Below are positions 43,894-53,015 of a stretch of DNA of 64,000 nucleotides, piece by piece. How positions within the stretch are numbered: position 1 is the stretch's first letter; each line of letters starts with the position of its first letter. Position numbers and translations under genes: made by a program. This stretch comes from Flavobacterium sp. KACC 22761. GTDB lineage: Bacteria > Bacteroidota > Bacteroidia > Flavobacteriales > Flavobacteriaceae. The notes under the pieces are model-generated. The model saw nothing but the letters and a program-made list of their open reading frames with translations, was not told where the DNA came from and made no database searches. The stretch is taken from contig NZ_CP139148.1 of assembly GCF_034058155.1 (NCBI RefSeq), positions 1,674,001 through 1,738,000 of the forward strand. The letters are read 5' to 3'.

Positions 43894-44475
43894 ATGAATA
43901 TTAAAAGAACAAATCTTCACCTAATTCCGTTAGTTTTATTGGGATTATTTTACAGTTGTTCTCCTACTGTAAAAGTCACCACTGATTATGATCACGCAGC
44001 CAATTTCAGTCAATACAAAACTTTTACAGTATATGATTTGAAAGCTCAAGAAGGTCAAGTAAATCAATTAAATGTGGATCGTGTTGCAAAAGCCATTCGT
44101 GCTGAAATGACTGCCAAAGGATTTGTCGAATCTTCTGATAATCCAGATTTAAAAGTAAATGCAGTTTCTATATTAAAAAACAAAACTCAAGTTACAGCCG
44201 ATACTAATTTTTATGGCTATGGCGGAATGTATCGCCCATACGGATATTGGGGCGGTGGCGCTATGATGGGCGGTGGTACTACAACATTTAATTCATACGA
44301 TTATGTTGATGGTTCGCTTGTAATTGATATTGTTTCTACTAAAACACAAAAATTGGTTTGGCAAGGAATTGGAAATGCTCAAATTGACAGCAAACCAGAC
44401 AATCCAGAAGAATTTATTGCTGGTGCAATTAAGAAAATCTTAGAAGGCTTTCCCCCAGGTCTCGCTAAAAAATAA
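43894..44475 (+). CDS. DUF4136-family lipoprotein
   Basis: The 193-aa protein has a lipobox (LLGLFYSC, Cys22) and the DUF4136 pattern: VTTDYDHAANFSQYKTF at the start, NPDLKVNAV in the middle, then a Gly/Tyr-rich loop (YGYGGMYRPYGYWGGGAMMGGG) and GSLVIDIVSTKTQKLVWQGIG. Such proteins are envelope lipoproteins of unknown function. The 276-bp spacer before it shows no gene. Confidence 0.88.
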   Translation: MNIKRTNLHLIPLVLLGLFYSCSPTVKVTTDYDHAANFSQYKTFTVYDLKAQEGQVNQLNVDRVAKAIRAEMTAKGFVESSDNPDLKVNAVSILKNKTQVTADTNFYGYGGMYRPYGYWGGGAMMGGGTTTFNSYDYVDGSLVIDIVSTKTQKLVWQGIGNAQIDSKPDNPEEFIAGAIKKILEGFPPGLAKK

Positions 44476-44504
44476 CTTATAAATTTATTTCTATAAAAAG
44501 CCAA

Positions 44505-44536
44505 AATACTTATCTGGTCGTTTCCAGATAAGTATT
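44505..44536 (+). terminator. Hairpin after DUF4136 gene
   Basis: AATACTTATCTGG and CCAGATAAGTATT form a perfect 13-bp stem with a 6-nt loop. The T-tract is weak, so termination may be partial. Confidence 0.65.
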
Positions 44537-44617
44537 GCTTTATCGGTTATGGTACATTACTTTCTTTTAAATTTTTAAGAGAAAGGGCAATTATTAATTT
44601 ATTAAAACAACTAATAT

Positions 44618-45802
44618 ATGCTTGATATAGTACTCTCTCTTTTCTTTTTTATGGCTACAATGATAGGTCTTGCAACATCATTCATGGTGTTGTTTTCTAA
44701 AAAAAATTATTCCAAGAGTTTCTTTTTAGGACTGTTTTTGTTTAGCCTAGCTGTTGTCAGTGTATATAATTTTTATTTGTCGGCAAACGTGCTTAGTTTT
44801 TTCCCCGATTTCTTTATGATCACGAAATCTTTTATGTTTTTGGTAGCGCCTTGTGCTTTTCTGTATATCCGAAATTTATTGTTTACAGAACGTATCTTTC
44901 AAAAATATGATTGGCTTCATTTTGTGCCTTTCCTTGTTTATTTTGGATTGACATTTTGCGTTTGGATTGGAAATTTTGCTGATTTTCCATTGGCACAAAG
45001 CATTTCAGATAAAATCAAAAGCCCATTTTCAATGTTAAGCTTGTCGATTTGGCTTATTTATGCATTTTGCCAAACCATGATGGTTTTAAATTATGATTTA
45101 GAAAAATTCAAAAAAAATCATTTAAACCGAACAAAAATTTTAAACTGGATACGAGTTTATAATTTGATGATATTGTTTATGTTTTCAGCACTTTTTGTGC
45201 ATTATTTTTTAGTAAGCAGCGTTTATACCGTTGATTTGTCTTGTTATGTTTTAATTTCATTTGTGCTGATCTTCACAGTGGGTTGGCTTTACTTTAATCC
45301 TAATATATTTTATGATTCAGGCACAAATGAGATTAACGATAACCTTGAAATTATCGAAGAAAAATTATTGCTAATACAAGAAAATGAAGCAAAAAATGTG
45401 TTGCCGATTGTAAAAGATCTAACAATCGAAAAAAAACAACAATACGTGCAACAATTGGAAGAAATTTTTGCATCAAAAGAACTTTTCCTTAAAAAAGATT
45501 TGGTCATCAGAGATATTGCTGACGAAACAGGAATATCGGTGCACCATCTTTCGAATTTAATAAATTCTGAATTTGGACTTCATTTTCAAGACTACGTAAA
45601 CTTGAAAAGAATTGAATATTTCAAAGAAAAAATTAACGATCCAGAATGGAAAGACCTTTCTCTTGAAGGAATGGCTTGGGGATCTGGCTTTAAATCGAGA
45701 ACAACTTGCTTTAGAGCTTTTATCAAACACACCGGAAAATCACCTTCAGAATATTTTAAAGTGACCAGAATGAATCCAGAAAAACGCATACAAATTATCT
45801 GA
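44618..45802 (+). CDS. Membrane-bound AraC-family transcriptional regulator
   Basis: The 394-aa protein has about seven hydrophobic spans in residues 1-230, then a linker and a C-terminal AraC-type DNA-binding domain with two HTH motifs (LVIRDIADETGISVHHLSNLINSEFG and LSLEGMAWGSGFKSRTTCFRAFIKHTGKSPSEY). Such fusions sense a membrane or envelope signal and act on nearby genes. It probably controls the flanking barrel genes or the sulfatase cluster (inference). Confidence 0.87.
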   Translation: MLDIVLSLFFFMATMIGLATSFMVLFSKKNYSKSFFLGLFLFSLAVVSVYNFYLSANVLSFFPDFFMITKSFMFLVAPCAFLYIRNLLFTERIFQKYDWLHFVPFLVYFGLTFCVWIGNFADFPLAQSISDKIKSPFSMLSLSIWLIYAFCQTMMVLNYDLEKFKKNHLNRTKILNWIRVYNLMILFMFSALFVHYFLVSSVYTVDLSCYVLISFVLIFTVGWLYFNPNIFYDSGTNEINDNLEIIEEKLLLIQENEAKNVLPIVKDLTIEKKQQYVQQLEEIFASKELFLKKDLVIRDIADETGISVHHLSNLINSEFGLHFQDYVNLKRIEYFKEKINDPEWKDLSLEGMAWGSGFKSRTTCFRAFIKHTGKSPSEYFKVTRMNPEKRIQII

Positions 45803-45874
45803 AATCCTATTCAAACTGATTGAATTAGTTTATAGACATAATGTCAAGCCTAATTAATTTAAAATATTAAAACA

Positions 45875-46852
45875 ATGAAAACGAAATTAGATCAGTATAG
45901 AAAAATCCAGAAATCAGGTATTGTATTTTCAATCTTAATGATGTGTTTTTCGGGAAATGCACAACTTAAAGGAGGGCACATCCTTGGTTCTTCTGGATTG
46001 CAGTCAGGAACGCAGGCTCCAGAAAATATGCTGACCGTATATGTGCCTGGATATTTTTATGAAGCAGGTTCTTTAAGGAATGCTGATGGAGACAAATCTA
46101 TCGCAAATCCAGATATTAATATGTTTTTAACTGGTGTGGGTGCAAATTATGTGACTGATTTTAAGATTCTTGGAGCAAATTATGGGGCGACTCTTTTGGT
46201 AGCTTTTGCATCAAATACGATTCAAGGAAGTTATGTAGATTCAAAAAGTTCTTTTGCTTTTACTGACATGCTTGTACAGCCCATTCAATTAGGCTGGCAT
46301 CATAAAAGAGCAGATTTTGTTTTTAGTTATCAATTGTATCTTCCTACCGGAAAATATGAGTTCGGAGGCAGTGACAACAGCGGATTGGGAATGTTCATGA
46401 ACGAATTTTCAGGAGGAACGACTTTGTTTTTTAATGACAAAAAAACAACTCATTTCTCGATTTTGGCCGCTTATGAAATCAATGGCAAAAAGAAAGATAC
46501 TAACATAAAAACGGGAGATATTTTAAGTATCGAAGGAGGTTTAGGCAAAACTTTTTATACGATGAACGCCGAGAAAACTGCGCCAACTGGAATTTTTAAT
46601 GCGGGATTAATATATTATCTACAGTATAAAGTATCAAATGATGAAATACCGGCAGGCACGTTGCTTTTGGAGCCGCATAAAGACAGAGTTGGAGCTTTGG
46701 GCGCTGAGGTAAATTATTTTCATATTGGGTGTAAAACGACAGCAGGACTGCGCTGGGTTTCAGAGATTGGAGCTGTTAACAGATTTCAGGGAAATACTTT
46801 TTTTGTAACACTTGCGCATGTATTTAGTTTTCAAAAAGAACAACCGAAATAA
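45875..46852 (+). CDS. Outer-membrane MetA-pathway phenol degradation-like barrel
   Basis: The 325-aa protein has an N-terminal export signal (MMCFSGNAQ). Its pattern (GGHILGSSGLQSGTQAPENMLTVYVPGYFYEAG, then LPTGKYEFGGSDNSGLGMFMNEFSGGTTLFF) is that of the SphA/Phenol_MetA_deg family. These are outer-membrane barrels thought to import hydrophobic compounds. It is 72 nt after the AraC-type regulator and 35 nt before the next barrel gene. Confidence 0.75.
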   Translation: MKTKLDQYRKIQKSGIVFSILMMCFSGNAQLKGGHILGSSGLQSGTQAPENMLTVYVPGYFYEAGSLRNADGDKSIANPDINMFLTGVGANYVTDFKILGANYGATLLVAFASNTIQGSYVDSKSSFAFTDMLVQPIQLGWHHKRADFVFSYQLYLPTGKYEFGGSDNSGLGMFMNEFSGGTTLFFNDKKTTHFSILAAYEINGKKKDTNIKTGDILSIEGGLGKTFYTMNAEKTAPTGIFNAGLIYYLQYKVSNDEIPAGTLLLEPHKDRVGALGAEVNYFHIGCKTTAGLRWVSEIGAVNRFQGNTFFVTLAHVFSFQKEQPK

Positions 46853-46887
46853 TTAATTTTCTATTTACAGGTAAAACATATTTTGCA

Positions 46888-48090
46888 ATGAAGAAAAAGG
46901 CTCTTTTTGATCGAATTAGTATTTGGAAAACGAGATTAATTATCGCTGTGTTTCTCTTGTCCTATACCGGAATGTTTTCGCAGACAACAACAGCAACAAC
47001 AGCACAAACGCCCAAAAATATGCGTTTTAAAGATTCTCTTGATGGCGCTGTCGATTTAAGTAATTTCCTGATCTACGCAAATGGATTTCTTGTAGTTCCT
47101 GCTATTATTTCTGAACCGGCTTTAGGAGGATTTGGAGGAGCTTTGGCACCTATTTTTCTTAAGAAACATGCTCCAGTAATAGATGAAGACGGAAAAAAAC
47201 GTTTTATAAATCCAGATATAACGGGAGGACTCGGAATGTACACGGCCAATAATAGCTGGATGGCAGGGGCTTTTCGTTCGGCAACATTAATAAAACCAAA
47301 AATATTATATCGTGTCGCAGCGGCTTACGGAGACATTAATTTGTCTTTCTATGCTAATAATTTGCCTTCTGGAAATGATCAGGAATTCAAACTAAATTTT
47401 AGGTCTAGCATTTTTTATACACAATGGTTAAAGCAATTTAAAAATGCAAAATGGAGTGCTGGCCCGCAATATTTGTTTTTAAATTCTAAAATAAATTTGC
47501 CAGACTTTAATCTTCCGCCTCCGTTTGTTAAACCTGGCGACATTAACAGTACGGTAAGTCAGTTAGGAGGAGCGCTTCAATTTGACGGTCGCGACAATAT
47601 ATTTACACCAGATAAGGGAATACGCATTCAATCAGATTTCTTTTGGTCAGACAAAGGAATCGGAAGTGATTATAATTCTTGGCGTGTCAATTTATCAGCA
47701 ATAGGTTATTATCCAATAACAGACAAATTAATAGGTGGGCTCAGGATTGAAGGAGAGCAGGCGTTTGGGAGTCCGCCTTTTTATTTAAGACCCGGAATTA
47801 ATTTACGAGGAATTCCAACGGCTCGTTATCAAGGAAAAACCAGTATTGTAAACGAACTGGAGTTTCGCTGGGATTTGTATCGAAGATGGAGTTTAATGGG
47901 ATTTGGCGGTCTTGCAAGTGCTTTTGATGATTGGGATCAAGCTTTTGCCAAACCTGTCGTTTATAGTTACGGAACAGGTTTTAGATATTTAATAGCCCGA
48001 AAGTTTAAACTGAGAATGGGAGTAGATGTTGCAAAAGGAAATGAAGATTGGGCTTATTATATTGTTTTTGGAAGCAATTGGATGAGGTAA
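46888..48090 (+). CDS. BamA/TamA-type outer-membrane barrel without POTRA domains
   Basis: The 400-aa protein has a signal peptide (YTGMFSQ) and an Omp85-like C-terminal barrel: GGALQFDGRDNIFTPDKGIRIQSDFF, RPGINLRGIPTARYQGKTSIVNELEFRWDLYRRWSLMGFGG. Only about 25 residues lie between the signal peptide and the barrel, too few for POTRA domains, so it is a surface-antigen-like minimal member. Role unknown; perhaps a lipid or hydrophobic-compound channel of this cluster. Confidence 0.78.
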   Translation: MKKKALFDRISIWKTRLIIAVFLLSYTGMFSQTTTATTAQTPKNMRFKDSLDGAVDLSNFLIYANGFLVVPAIISEPALGGFGGALAPIFLKKHAPVIDEDGKKRFINPDITGGLGMYTANNSWMAGAFRSATLIKPKILYRVAAAYGDINLSFYANNLPSGNDQEFKLNFRSSIFYTQWLKQFKNAKWSAGPQYLFLNSKINLPDFNLPPPFVKPGDINSTVSQLGGALQFDGRDNIFTPDKGIRIQSDFFWSDKGIGSDYNSWRVNLSAIGYYPITDKLIGGLRIEGEQAFGSPPFYLRPGINLRGIPTARYQGKTSIVNELEFRWDLYRRWSLMGFGGLASAFDDWDQAFAKPVVYSYGTGFRYLIARKFKLRMGVDVAKGNEDWAYYIVFGSNWMR

Positions 48091-48131
48091 AATTTTTTGA
48101 TAAAAGTAACAAAGTAACAAAGTAAATAGTG

Positions 48132-48160
48132 AAACTCCCGACAGTTATTGTCGGGAGTTT
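48132..48160 (+). terminator. Hairpin ending the sulfatase-region cluster
   Basis: AAACTCCCGACA and TGTCGGGAGTTT form a perfect 12-bp stem with a 5-nt loop. The following GTTGTTTATT is a moderate T-tract. The rest of the 323-bp spacer to 48413 is AT-rich and carries no other feature I can support. Confidence 0.75.
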
Positions 48161-48413
48161 GTTGTTTATTTCTTCCAGTTATAAAGCATTTAAAAAAAAG
48201 TGATATTTTAAGAAAAAATTACCTAATTACCTGAATTGAAAAATTATCTAATTAGAAAAACAGATTACATTATTTGTAAGGTTTTAATGCTTAATAAAAA
48301 TATTGTATAAAAATTAACGAAAAAATAATAGTTTTTTTAACTGATATTTAATTGATTTGTAACAAAAATAAAATTAGACGACTGATAAGTCAACTTATTT
48401 AAATCTTTTGATT

Positions 48414-49610
48414 ATGTATAAAAATACAATGAAATCAGTTTTTGCTGCATCTGCATTTTTGATTGGAGTAGGCGGCTGTTTTGCGCAAGACATTTTAGTA
48501 AATTCATTAAAGTTGAATGCAAGTGATAAAAGTAAAGAGAACTTTAAATTCACTGAAGTGGTTAACTTAGGGACAACATCAGTAAAAGCACAGGGATCTT
48601 CGGGAACTTGCTGGAGTTATTCGACAAACTCATTTTTAGAGTCAGAAATGATTCGTTTAGGAAAACAGCCAGTAGAGTTGTCTCAAATTTACTCAGCGCG
48701 AAATGTGTATGTTGAAAAAGGAATCAATTATGTTCGTATGCATGGTGCGATCACGCTTGGCGATGGTGGTGCATTGCACGATGTAATCAATATGTATAAA
48801 AAATACGGAACTGTTCCAAGAGAAGTTTACACAGGATTAAACTACGGAACAGACAAAAATAAGTTTGCTGAAATGGCCGCGCTTATCGAAGGAGTGCTTT
48901 CAGCAGTAGTTAAAAACCCAAATGGTGAATTGACGCCAAACTGGCAAAAAGCATACGCTGCAGTTATTGATTCTTATTTAGGAAAAGTGCCGGAAAACTT
49001 TAACTACAAAGGAAAAAACTATACACCGCAATCTTTTGCTAAAGAAGTTGTGGGAATTAATCCAGATGATTATGTAGAAATGTCATCGTTTACAAATACG
49101 CCGTACTACCAAAAAACGACGATGATGGTGCCAGACAATTGGTCATTGGATCAAGTTTACAATGTAAAATTGAATGATATGACAGATGTTATTGATAATG
49201 CTTTGAAAAAAGGATATACAGTAGCTTGGGCAACAGATGTTAGTGAAAAAAGCTTTAGCTGGAAAAATGGTGTAGCTTATGTTCCAACGAAAAAATTCGA
49301 TGACATGACCGCTGAAGAAAAAGCAGACATGTTCAACGGACCAAAACCAGAACCAGAAATTACTCCAGAAATGCGTCAAGCAGCGTTTGATAACTACACT
49401 ACAACAGACGACCACGGAATGCATATTATTGGTATTGCAAAAGACCAAACTGGAAAAGAATATTATATCGTGAAAAATTCTTGGGGAGAAACCAACGACT
49501 ACAAAGGTTTCTTGTTTGTAACTAAGAATTTCGTAAAATATAAAACTACAGCATTATTAGTAAACAAAGGCGGAATTCCTGCTGAGATTGCAAAGAAATT
49601 AGGGGTTTAA
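48414..49610 (+). CDS. Exported C1-family (bleomycin hydrolase-like) aminopeptidase
   Basis: Start is ATG 48414 (MYKNTMKSVF), 398 aa; the upstream TTG at 48408 adds only two residues. A signal sequence (FLIGVGGCFAQ) is unusual for this mostly cytosolic family but common in Bacteroidetes. The papain-like triad is visible: Cys in QGSSGTCWSYSTNSFLESE, His in DDHGMHIIGI and Asn in VKNSWGE. It would trim peptides from their N-termini in the periplasm or outside. A strong terminator follows. Confidence 0.9.
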   Translation: MYKNTMKSVFAASAFLIGVGGCFAQDILVNSLKLNASDKSKENFKFTEVVNLGTTSVKAQGSSGTCWSYSTNSFLESEMIRLGKQPVELSQIYSARNVYVEKGINYVRMHGAITLGDGGALHDVINMYKKYGTVPREVYTGLNYGTDKNKFAEMAALIEGVLSAVVKNPNGELTPNWQKAYAAVIDSYLGKVPENFNYKGKNYTPQSFAKEVVGINPDDYVEMSSFTNTPYYQKTTMMVPDNWSLDQVYNVKLNDMTDVIDNALKKGYTVAWATDVSEKSFSWKNGVAYVPTKKFDDMTAEEKADMFNGPKPEPEITPEMRQAAFDNYTTTDDHGMHIIGIAKDQTGKEYYIVKNSWGETNDYKGFLFVTKNFVKYKTTALLVNKGGIPAEIAKKLGV

Positions 49611-49633
49611 TTTTATTCCGATTTTAAAAATAG

Positions 49634-49668
49634 AAAAAGCGCTACAAGTAATTGTGGCGCTTTTTTTT
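49634..49668 (+). terminator. Terminator after the C1 peptidase
   Basis: AAAAAGCGCTACAA and TTGTGGCGCTTTTT form a stem with one U-G pair and a T8 tract. Confidence 0.9.
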
Positions 49669-49810
49669 ATGCATTTTTTGGCTTAAAATGTTTAAAAACC
49701 GTATTTAAACGTCTTTTAAGGTTGTTTGTGGGTTAAATAAATATAAAAAGCGAACTATAACTACCTTTGTACTAGATTTTTATAATTGACAACAACTTAA
49801 TCCAGTTATC

Positions 49811-50503
49811 ATGAAAAATTATACAGAAATTTTTGTGACGATTATTTGTGTTGTTCCTTTTAGTTGCTTCGCGCAGCTTACAGCCTCAAAAACTCCTGTT
49901 ATTGCGGCGGCTGGAAAAGCACAAGTACAAACAGACAAGAAAGCAGATGATGGTCTTGTTATAGAAGCTTACTATGTTGAAGAAACAATTAATATGACTT
50001 TTGGCAGAAGAGTTACAAAATATGAAGTTTCAAAACTAGATATGGTTAACACATACGATCTGGGCCCAAATAACACTAGAACTGTAACTCCAATTTACAG
50101 AAAGCCTAAATTAAAACAAACAGAAGTGCCATTGATGTCAAAAGTGGTAATCGACATTCCTGACGAAAAAGTAGAGCCGGTAAAAGTTGCAGTAGCGCGC
50201 CCAGCAGAAACTGCAAAATACATTGATATAGATATTTCAAAAACGTATGGTAAAGTGATCGATAAAGGCTATAAAAACGCTGATATGCTCAAAAAAGTAG
50301 CCGACAAATCCTATTTTGAAGATGACATGGAATCGGCGGCGAAATATTATGCTGAATTGATTGAAGTAACCAAAAATCTAGATCCAATCTATTATTATCG
50401 TTACGCCGAATCATTAAAAGCAATCAATCAGCCAGAAAAAGCAAATGAGATGATGGTTTTGTTTGAAAGTAAAAACTTAAACAATAAAGTAGCTAAGCAA
50501 TAA
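49811..50503 (+). CDS. Exported protein with C-terminal TPR-like segment
   Basis: The 230-aa protein has a signal peptide (VVPFSCFAQ). The middle part is rich in Val/Pro/Lys. The C-terminal 80 residues (YKNADMLKKVADKSYFEDDMESAAKYYAELIEVTKNLDPIYYYRYAESLKAINQPEKANEMM) look like two tetratricopeptide repeats, used for protein contacts. I do not recognise the family. A TACCTTTG promoter box lies at 49762-49769. Confidence 0.75.
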   Translation: MKNYTEIFVTIICVVPFSCFAQLTASKTPVIAAAGKAQVQTDKKADDGLVIEAYYVEETINMTFGRRVTKYEVSKLDMVNTYDLGPNNTRTVTPIYRKPKLKQTEVPLMSKVVIDIPDEKVEPVKVAVARPAETAKYIDIDISKTYGKVIDKGYKNADMLKKVADKSYFEDDMESAAKYYAELIEVTKNLDPIYYYRYAESLKAINQPEKANEMMVLFESKNLNNKVAKQ

Positions 50504-50538
50504 AAAGAAGCATGAAAAAATAACTTTACATTATAAGC

Positions 50539-50574
50539 AAAAAAAAGACGATCATTTGATCGTCTTTTTTTTTT
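50539..50574 (+). terminator. Bidirectional terminator
   Basis: AAAAAGACGATCA and TGATCGTCTTTTT form a strong stem with long A and T tracts on both sides. It ends the 49811 gene on the plus strand and the tRNA-Asn pair on the minus strand. Confidence 0.93.
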
Positions 50575-50577
50575 AAG

Positions 50578-50651
50578 CTCCCCCTCTTGGGCTCGAACCA
50601 AGGACCCTCTGATTAACAGTCAGATGCTCTAACCAACTGAGCTAAGGAGGA
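50578..50651 (-). tRNA. tRNA-Asn (GTT), copy 1
   Basis: The minus-strand sequence starts TCCTCCTTAGCTCAGTTGG and has the anticodon stem-loop TCTGA-CTGTTAA-TCAGA (anticodon GTT) and T-arm GGTTCGAGCC. It ends AGGGGGAG. The acceptor pairs fully with one U-G. No CCA is encoded. Identical to the copy at 50690. Confidence 0.96.
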
Positions 50652-50689
50652 ATCACCTTAAAGGTAAATATGTTTGCTAAAAAAAGTTG

Positions 50690-50763
50690 CTCCCCCTCTT
50701 GGGCTCGAACCAAGGACCCTCTGATTAACAGTCAGATGCTCTAACCAACTGAGCTAAGGAGGA
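50690..50763 (-). tRNA. tRNA-Asn (GTT), copy 2
   Basis: Base-for-base identical to the copy at 50578-50651, 38 nt upstream of it on the minus strand. Both are probably one transcript ending at 50539-50574. Confidence 0.96.
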
Positions 50764-50849
50764 AAGTGTTGCTCTTTTTAGCGAGTGCAAATATAATCGA
50801 TTTTTTAGTTTCTCAAAAATATTTTCACTCTTTTTCTTAATTTTTTTTT

Positions 50850-52190
50850 CTACTTCGTAATTGCCTTATAAATATCGTTTCCGTTTGCGAACAAAAGCAA
50901 TGCTATAAGTAGTACAAACCCAACCATTTGGGCGTTTTCAAGGAATTTATCGCTTGGTTTTTTGCCACTAATAATTTCGTATAATAAAAACATCACATGA
51001 CCGCCATCAAGAGCCGGAATTGGCAATAAATTCATTACTCCAAGCATAATTGACAATAAAGCGGTGATTGACCAGAAAGTTTCCCAGCTCCAAGTATCAG
51101 GAAAAACATTGTAAATCGCGGCAAAACCACCTACTTGTTTGTAAGCTTTTGTTTCTGGATTAAAAATCATTTTTAATTGTTTTCCATAACCTACCAAACG
51201 ATCTTTACCTTTCGCAAGTCCAACAGGAATAGATTCCAGAAAAGTATATTCTTTAGTACTTACTTTGTAGTATCCTAGTTTTTCTAATGATTTGATGTCT
51301 AAACCACCAGCAACAACACCTAATGTTCCTTTTGCAGAAACCTTAACTGTGATTGGAGTTTGTTTTAAATCACGCAAAACAACAGCAGGAATTGTTTTTC
51401 CTTTATTTGCACTTAAAATTGATTTAACCTGATCATAATATTTAGCTTCTTGTCCATTTAATGTAACAAGTAAATCTTTTGGTTTAAGCGAAGTGTTTTG
51501 CGAATCATCTTGAATGCTTCCAATGACAAAAGGCATTCGGGTATCGATTAGAAGACCTTTTTCGTGTTTAGATAACTGATCCACAAAATCAGTTGGCATT
51601 TTGATGGTTTTCTGTTGTCCGTTTCTTTCAATTAAAATTTCTTTCGCTACAATAACCTTCGAATTGATATCATTGTCAAAATTTTCAATCTTTTGTCCAT
51701 CAATAGAAATAATTTTATCTCCTGTATGTATTCCAATTTTTTCAATTGCAGGATTAGTTACCCACACACCATCTTTCAAGTCAGTGTTTGCAATGTATGT
51801 ATCGCCATAAACAAAAGCCATTCCTATATAAATAATAAAAGCCAAGATAAAGTTTACGGTAACACCGCCAAGCATAATAATCAAACGCTGCCAAGCCGGT
51901 TTAGAACGAAATTCCCATGGCTGAGGAGGCAAAGCCATTTGTTCTTTGTCCATACTTTCATCGATCATTCCAGAGATTTTCACATAACCACCAAGCGGAA
52001 GCCATCCAATCCCGTATTCTGTTTCGCCGATTTTCTTTTTTAATAGAGAATATTTAACATCAAAAAACAAGTAAAATTTTTCGACTCTGGTTTTGAATAA
52101 TTTAGCAGGGATAAAATGCCCTAATTCATGAAGAATAATAAGTAAAGATAAACTCAATAGAAATTGAGAGAGTTTGATAACTATATCCAT
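50850..52190 (-). CDS. rseP: RIP metalloprotease (site-2 protease)
   Basis: The 446-aa membrane protein has the M50 zinc motif LHELGHFIPAKLF near its N-terminus and the second metal site NLLPIPALDGGHVMFLL near residue 395. Between them are a membrane span and one or two PDZ domains (KDGVWVTNPAIEKIGIHTGDKIISIDGQKI). It cuts anti-sigma factors or signal peptides within the membrane. A TACTTTTG promoter box lies at 52219-52226 on the minus strand. The 299-bp spacer to 52489 otherwise shows nothing. Confidence 0.94.
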   Translation of the reverse strand: MDIVIKLSQFLLSLSLLIILHELGHFIPAKLFKTRVEKFYLFFDVKYSLLKKKIGETEYGIGWLPLGGYVKISGMIDESMDKEQMALPPQPWEFRSKPAWQRLIIMLGGVTVNFILAFIIYIGMAFVYGDTYIANTDLKDGVWVTNPAIEKIGIHTGDKIISIDGQKIENFDNDINSKVIVAKEILIERNGQQKTIKMPTDFVDQLSKHEKGLLIDTRMPFVIGSIQDDSQNTSLKPKDLLVTLNGQEAKYYDQVKSILSANKGKTIPAVVLRDLKQTPITVKVSAKGTLGVVAGGLDIKSLEKLGYYKVSTKEYTFLESIPVGLAKGKDRLVGYGKQLKMIFNPETKAYKQVGGFAAIYNVFPDTWSWETFWSITALLSIMLGVMNLLPIPALDGGHVMFLLYEIISGKKPSDKFLENAQMVGFVLLIALLLFANGNDIYKAITK

Positions 52191-52489
52191 TTTATAATTT
52201 TAGTTCGTATTTAACGCACAAAAGTAACGTTTTAAAATTTAATTTAAGACCGCAATATAATACTTAAGGTTTTAAATGTTTGTTAATAATTAGGCTTAGT
52301 TTTTTTTAAAGTAAAGCTGGGCTTGTTTTGTACTCTTAGTATTAGTAATCTATTCAGTCTGAATGTTACAAATGTCTTATTCTGATACTTCTAAAACTTA
52401 TAAAAAGCATTTTTTGAAAAAATCTATTTTAAATTCCATTTTTTAAAAGGGAATTACCAAACTGATTGTTTAATTGATTTTTAAGTGAC

Positions 52490-52810
52490 ATGAATTTTAT
52501 CAAGCAAATCGAAAGAATGAAAAAGATTCACAAACTAATTTGTGGAGAAAAAACAGGTGCGCCAATTGCTTTTGCTCGAAAACTTCATTTAAGCAGAAGC
52601 CAACTCTATAATGAATTAGAGGTAATAAAAGAACTTGACGCTCCCATTAAATACTGCAAAAAACGAGAAACTTTTTATTACGAAACTCCATTTGAATTAG
52701 TGTTAAGTTATTCGTTCAAAATAATTAAAAATGATGAATCTAAAGAGATTTTTGGTGGCACAAACCTCCGTCCAATTTTATTAGACGGAAGTATGATAGG
52801 TTTGCTATAA
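52490..52810 (+). CDS. Small HTH DNA-binding protein, candidate regulator of the GG-peptide island
   Basis: The 106-aa cytoplasmic protein has an HTH at about residues 25-48 (PIAFARKLHLSRSQLYNELEVIKEL), then a short beta-rich tail ending LRPILLDGSMIGLL. It precedes the first GG-leader peptide pair by 66 nt. Its 3' end contains the inverted repeat and promoter box of that pair. Partial copies of this 3' end precede the other three pairs and the final ABC genes. Regulation of the peptides is inferred, not shown. Family not recognised. Confidence 0.75.
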   Translation: MNFIKQIERMKKIHKLICGEKTGAPIAFARKLHLSRSQLYNELEVIKELDAPIKYCKKRETFYYETPFELVLSYSFKIIKNDESKEIFGGTNLRPILLDGSMIGLL

Positions 52811-52876
52811 CAAAATACTTGTCTACAAAATGATTTTGTTGAAATTTATTAATTAACCATTTAAATTTTTAATGTT
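52764..52876 (+). promoter_or_regulatory. Cassette A: peptide-pair promoter inside the HTH gene 3' end
   Basis: An imperfect inverted repeat (ACCTCCGTC at 52764-52772, GACGGAAGT at 52784-52792) is followed by a TAnnTTTG box, TAGGTTTG (52797-52804), which overlaps the last HTH codons. The leader then runs to the peptide ATG at 52877. Sequence homologous to the same span recurs at 54704, 57433 and 61355. Confidence 0.7.
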
Positions 52877-53005
52877 ATGAATTTGGAAAAAATGAATTTA
52901 GTTGAGCTAAATGCTCAGGAAGTTGAAGAAATTGAAGGAGGTTTTCTTTTAGAAATTCTTGCAGGAATTATCATCGGTGCGCTTGCTTATTTATTAACGA
53001 CGTAA
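52877..53005 (+). CDS. GG-leader peptide A1 (class II bacteriocin-like)
   Basis: A 42-aa peptide. The leader MNLEKMNLVELNAQEVEEIEGG ends in a double glycine with the Leu/Glu spacing recognised by C39 peptidases. The predicted core is 20 residues, very hydrophobic (FLLEILAGIIIGALAYLLTT), with a G-x-x-x-G helix-packing motif. Such cores usually insert into membranes. It is the first of a pair, 10 nt before A2. Confidence 0.85.
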   Translation: MNLEKMNLVELNAQEVEEIEGGFLLEILAGIIIGALAYLLTT

Positions 53006-53015
53006 AAGAAATATT

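Noticed and set aside
52191..52489. Possible riboswitch or small gene between rseP and the HTH gene
   Set aside because: Only the rseP promoter box and AT-rich sequence were found; no stable fold or frame.
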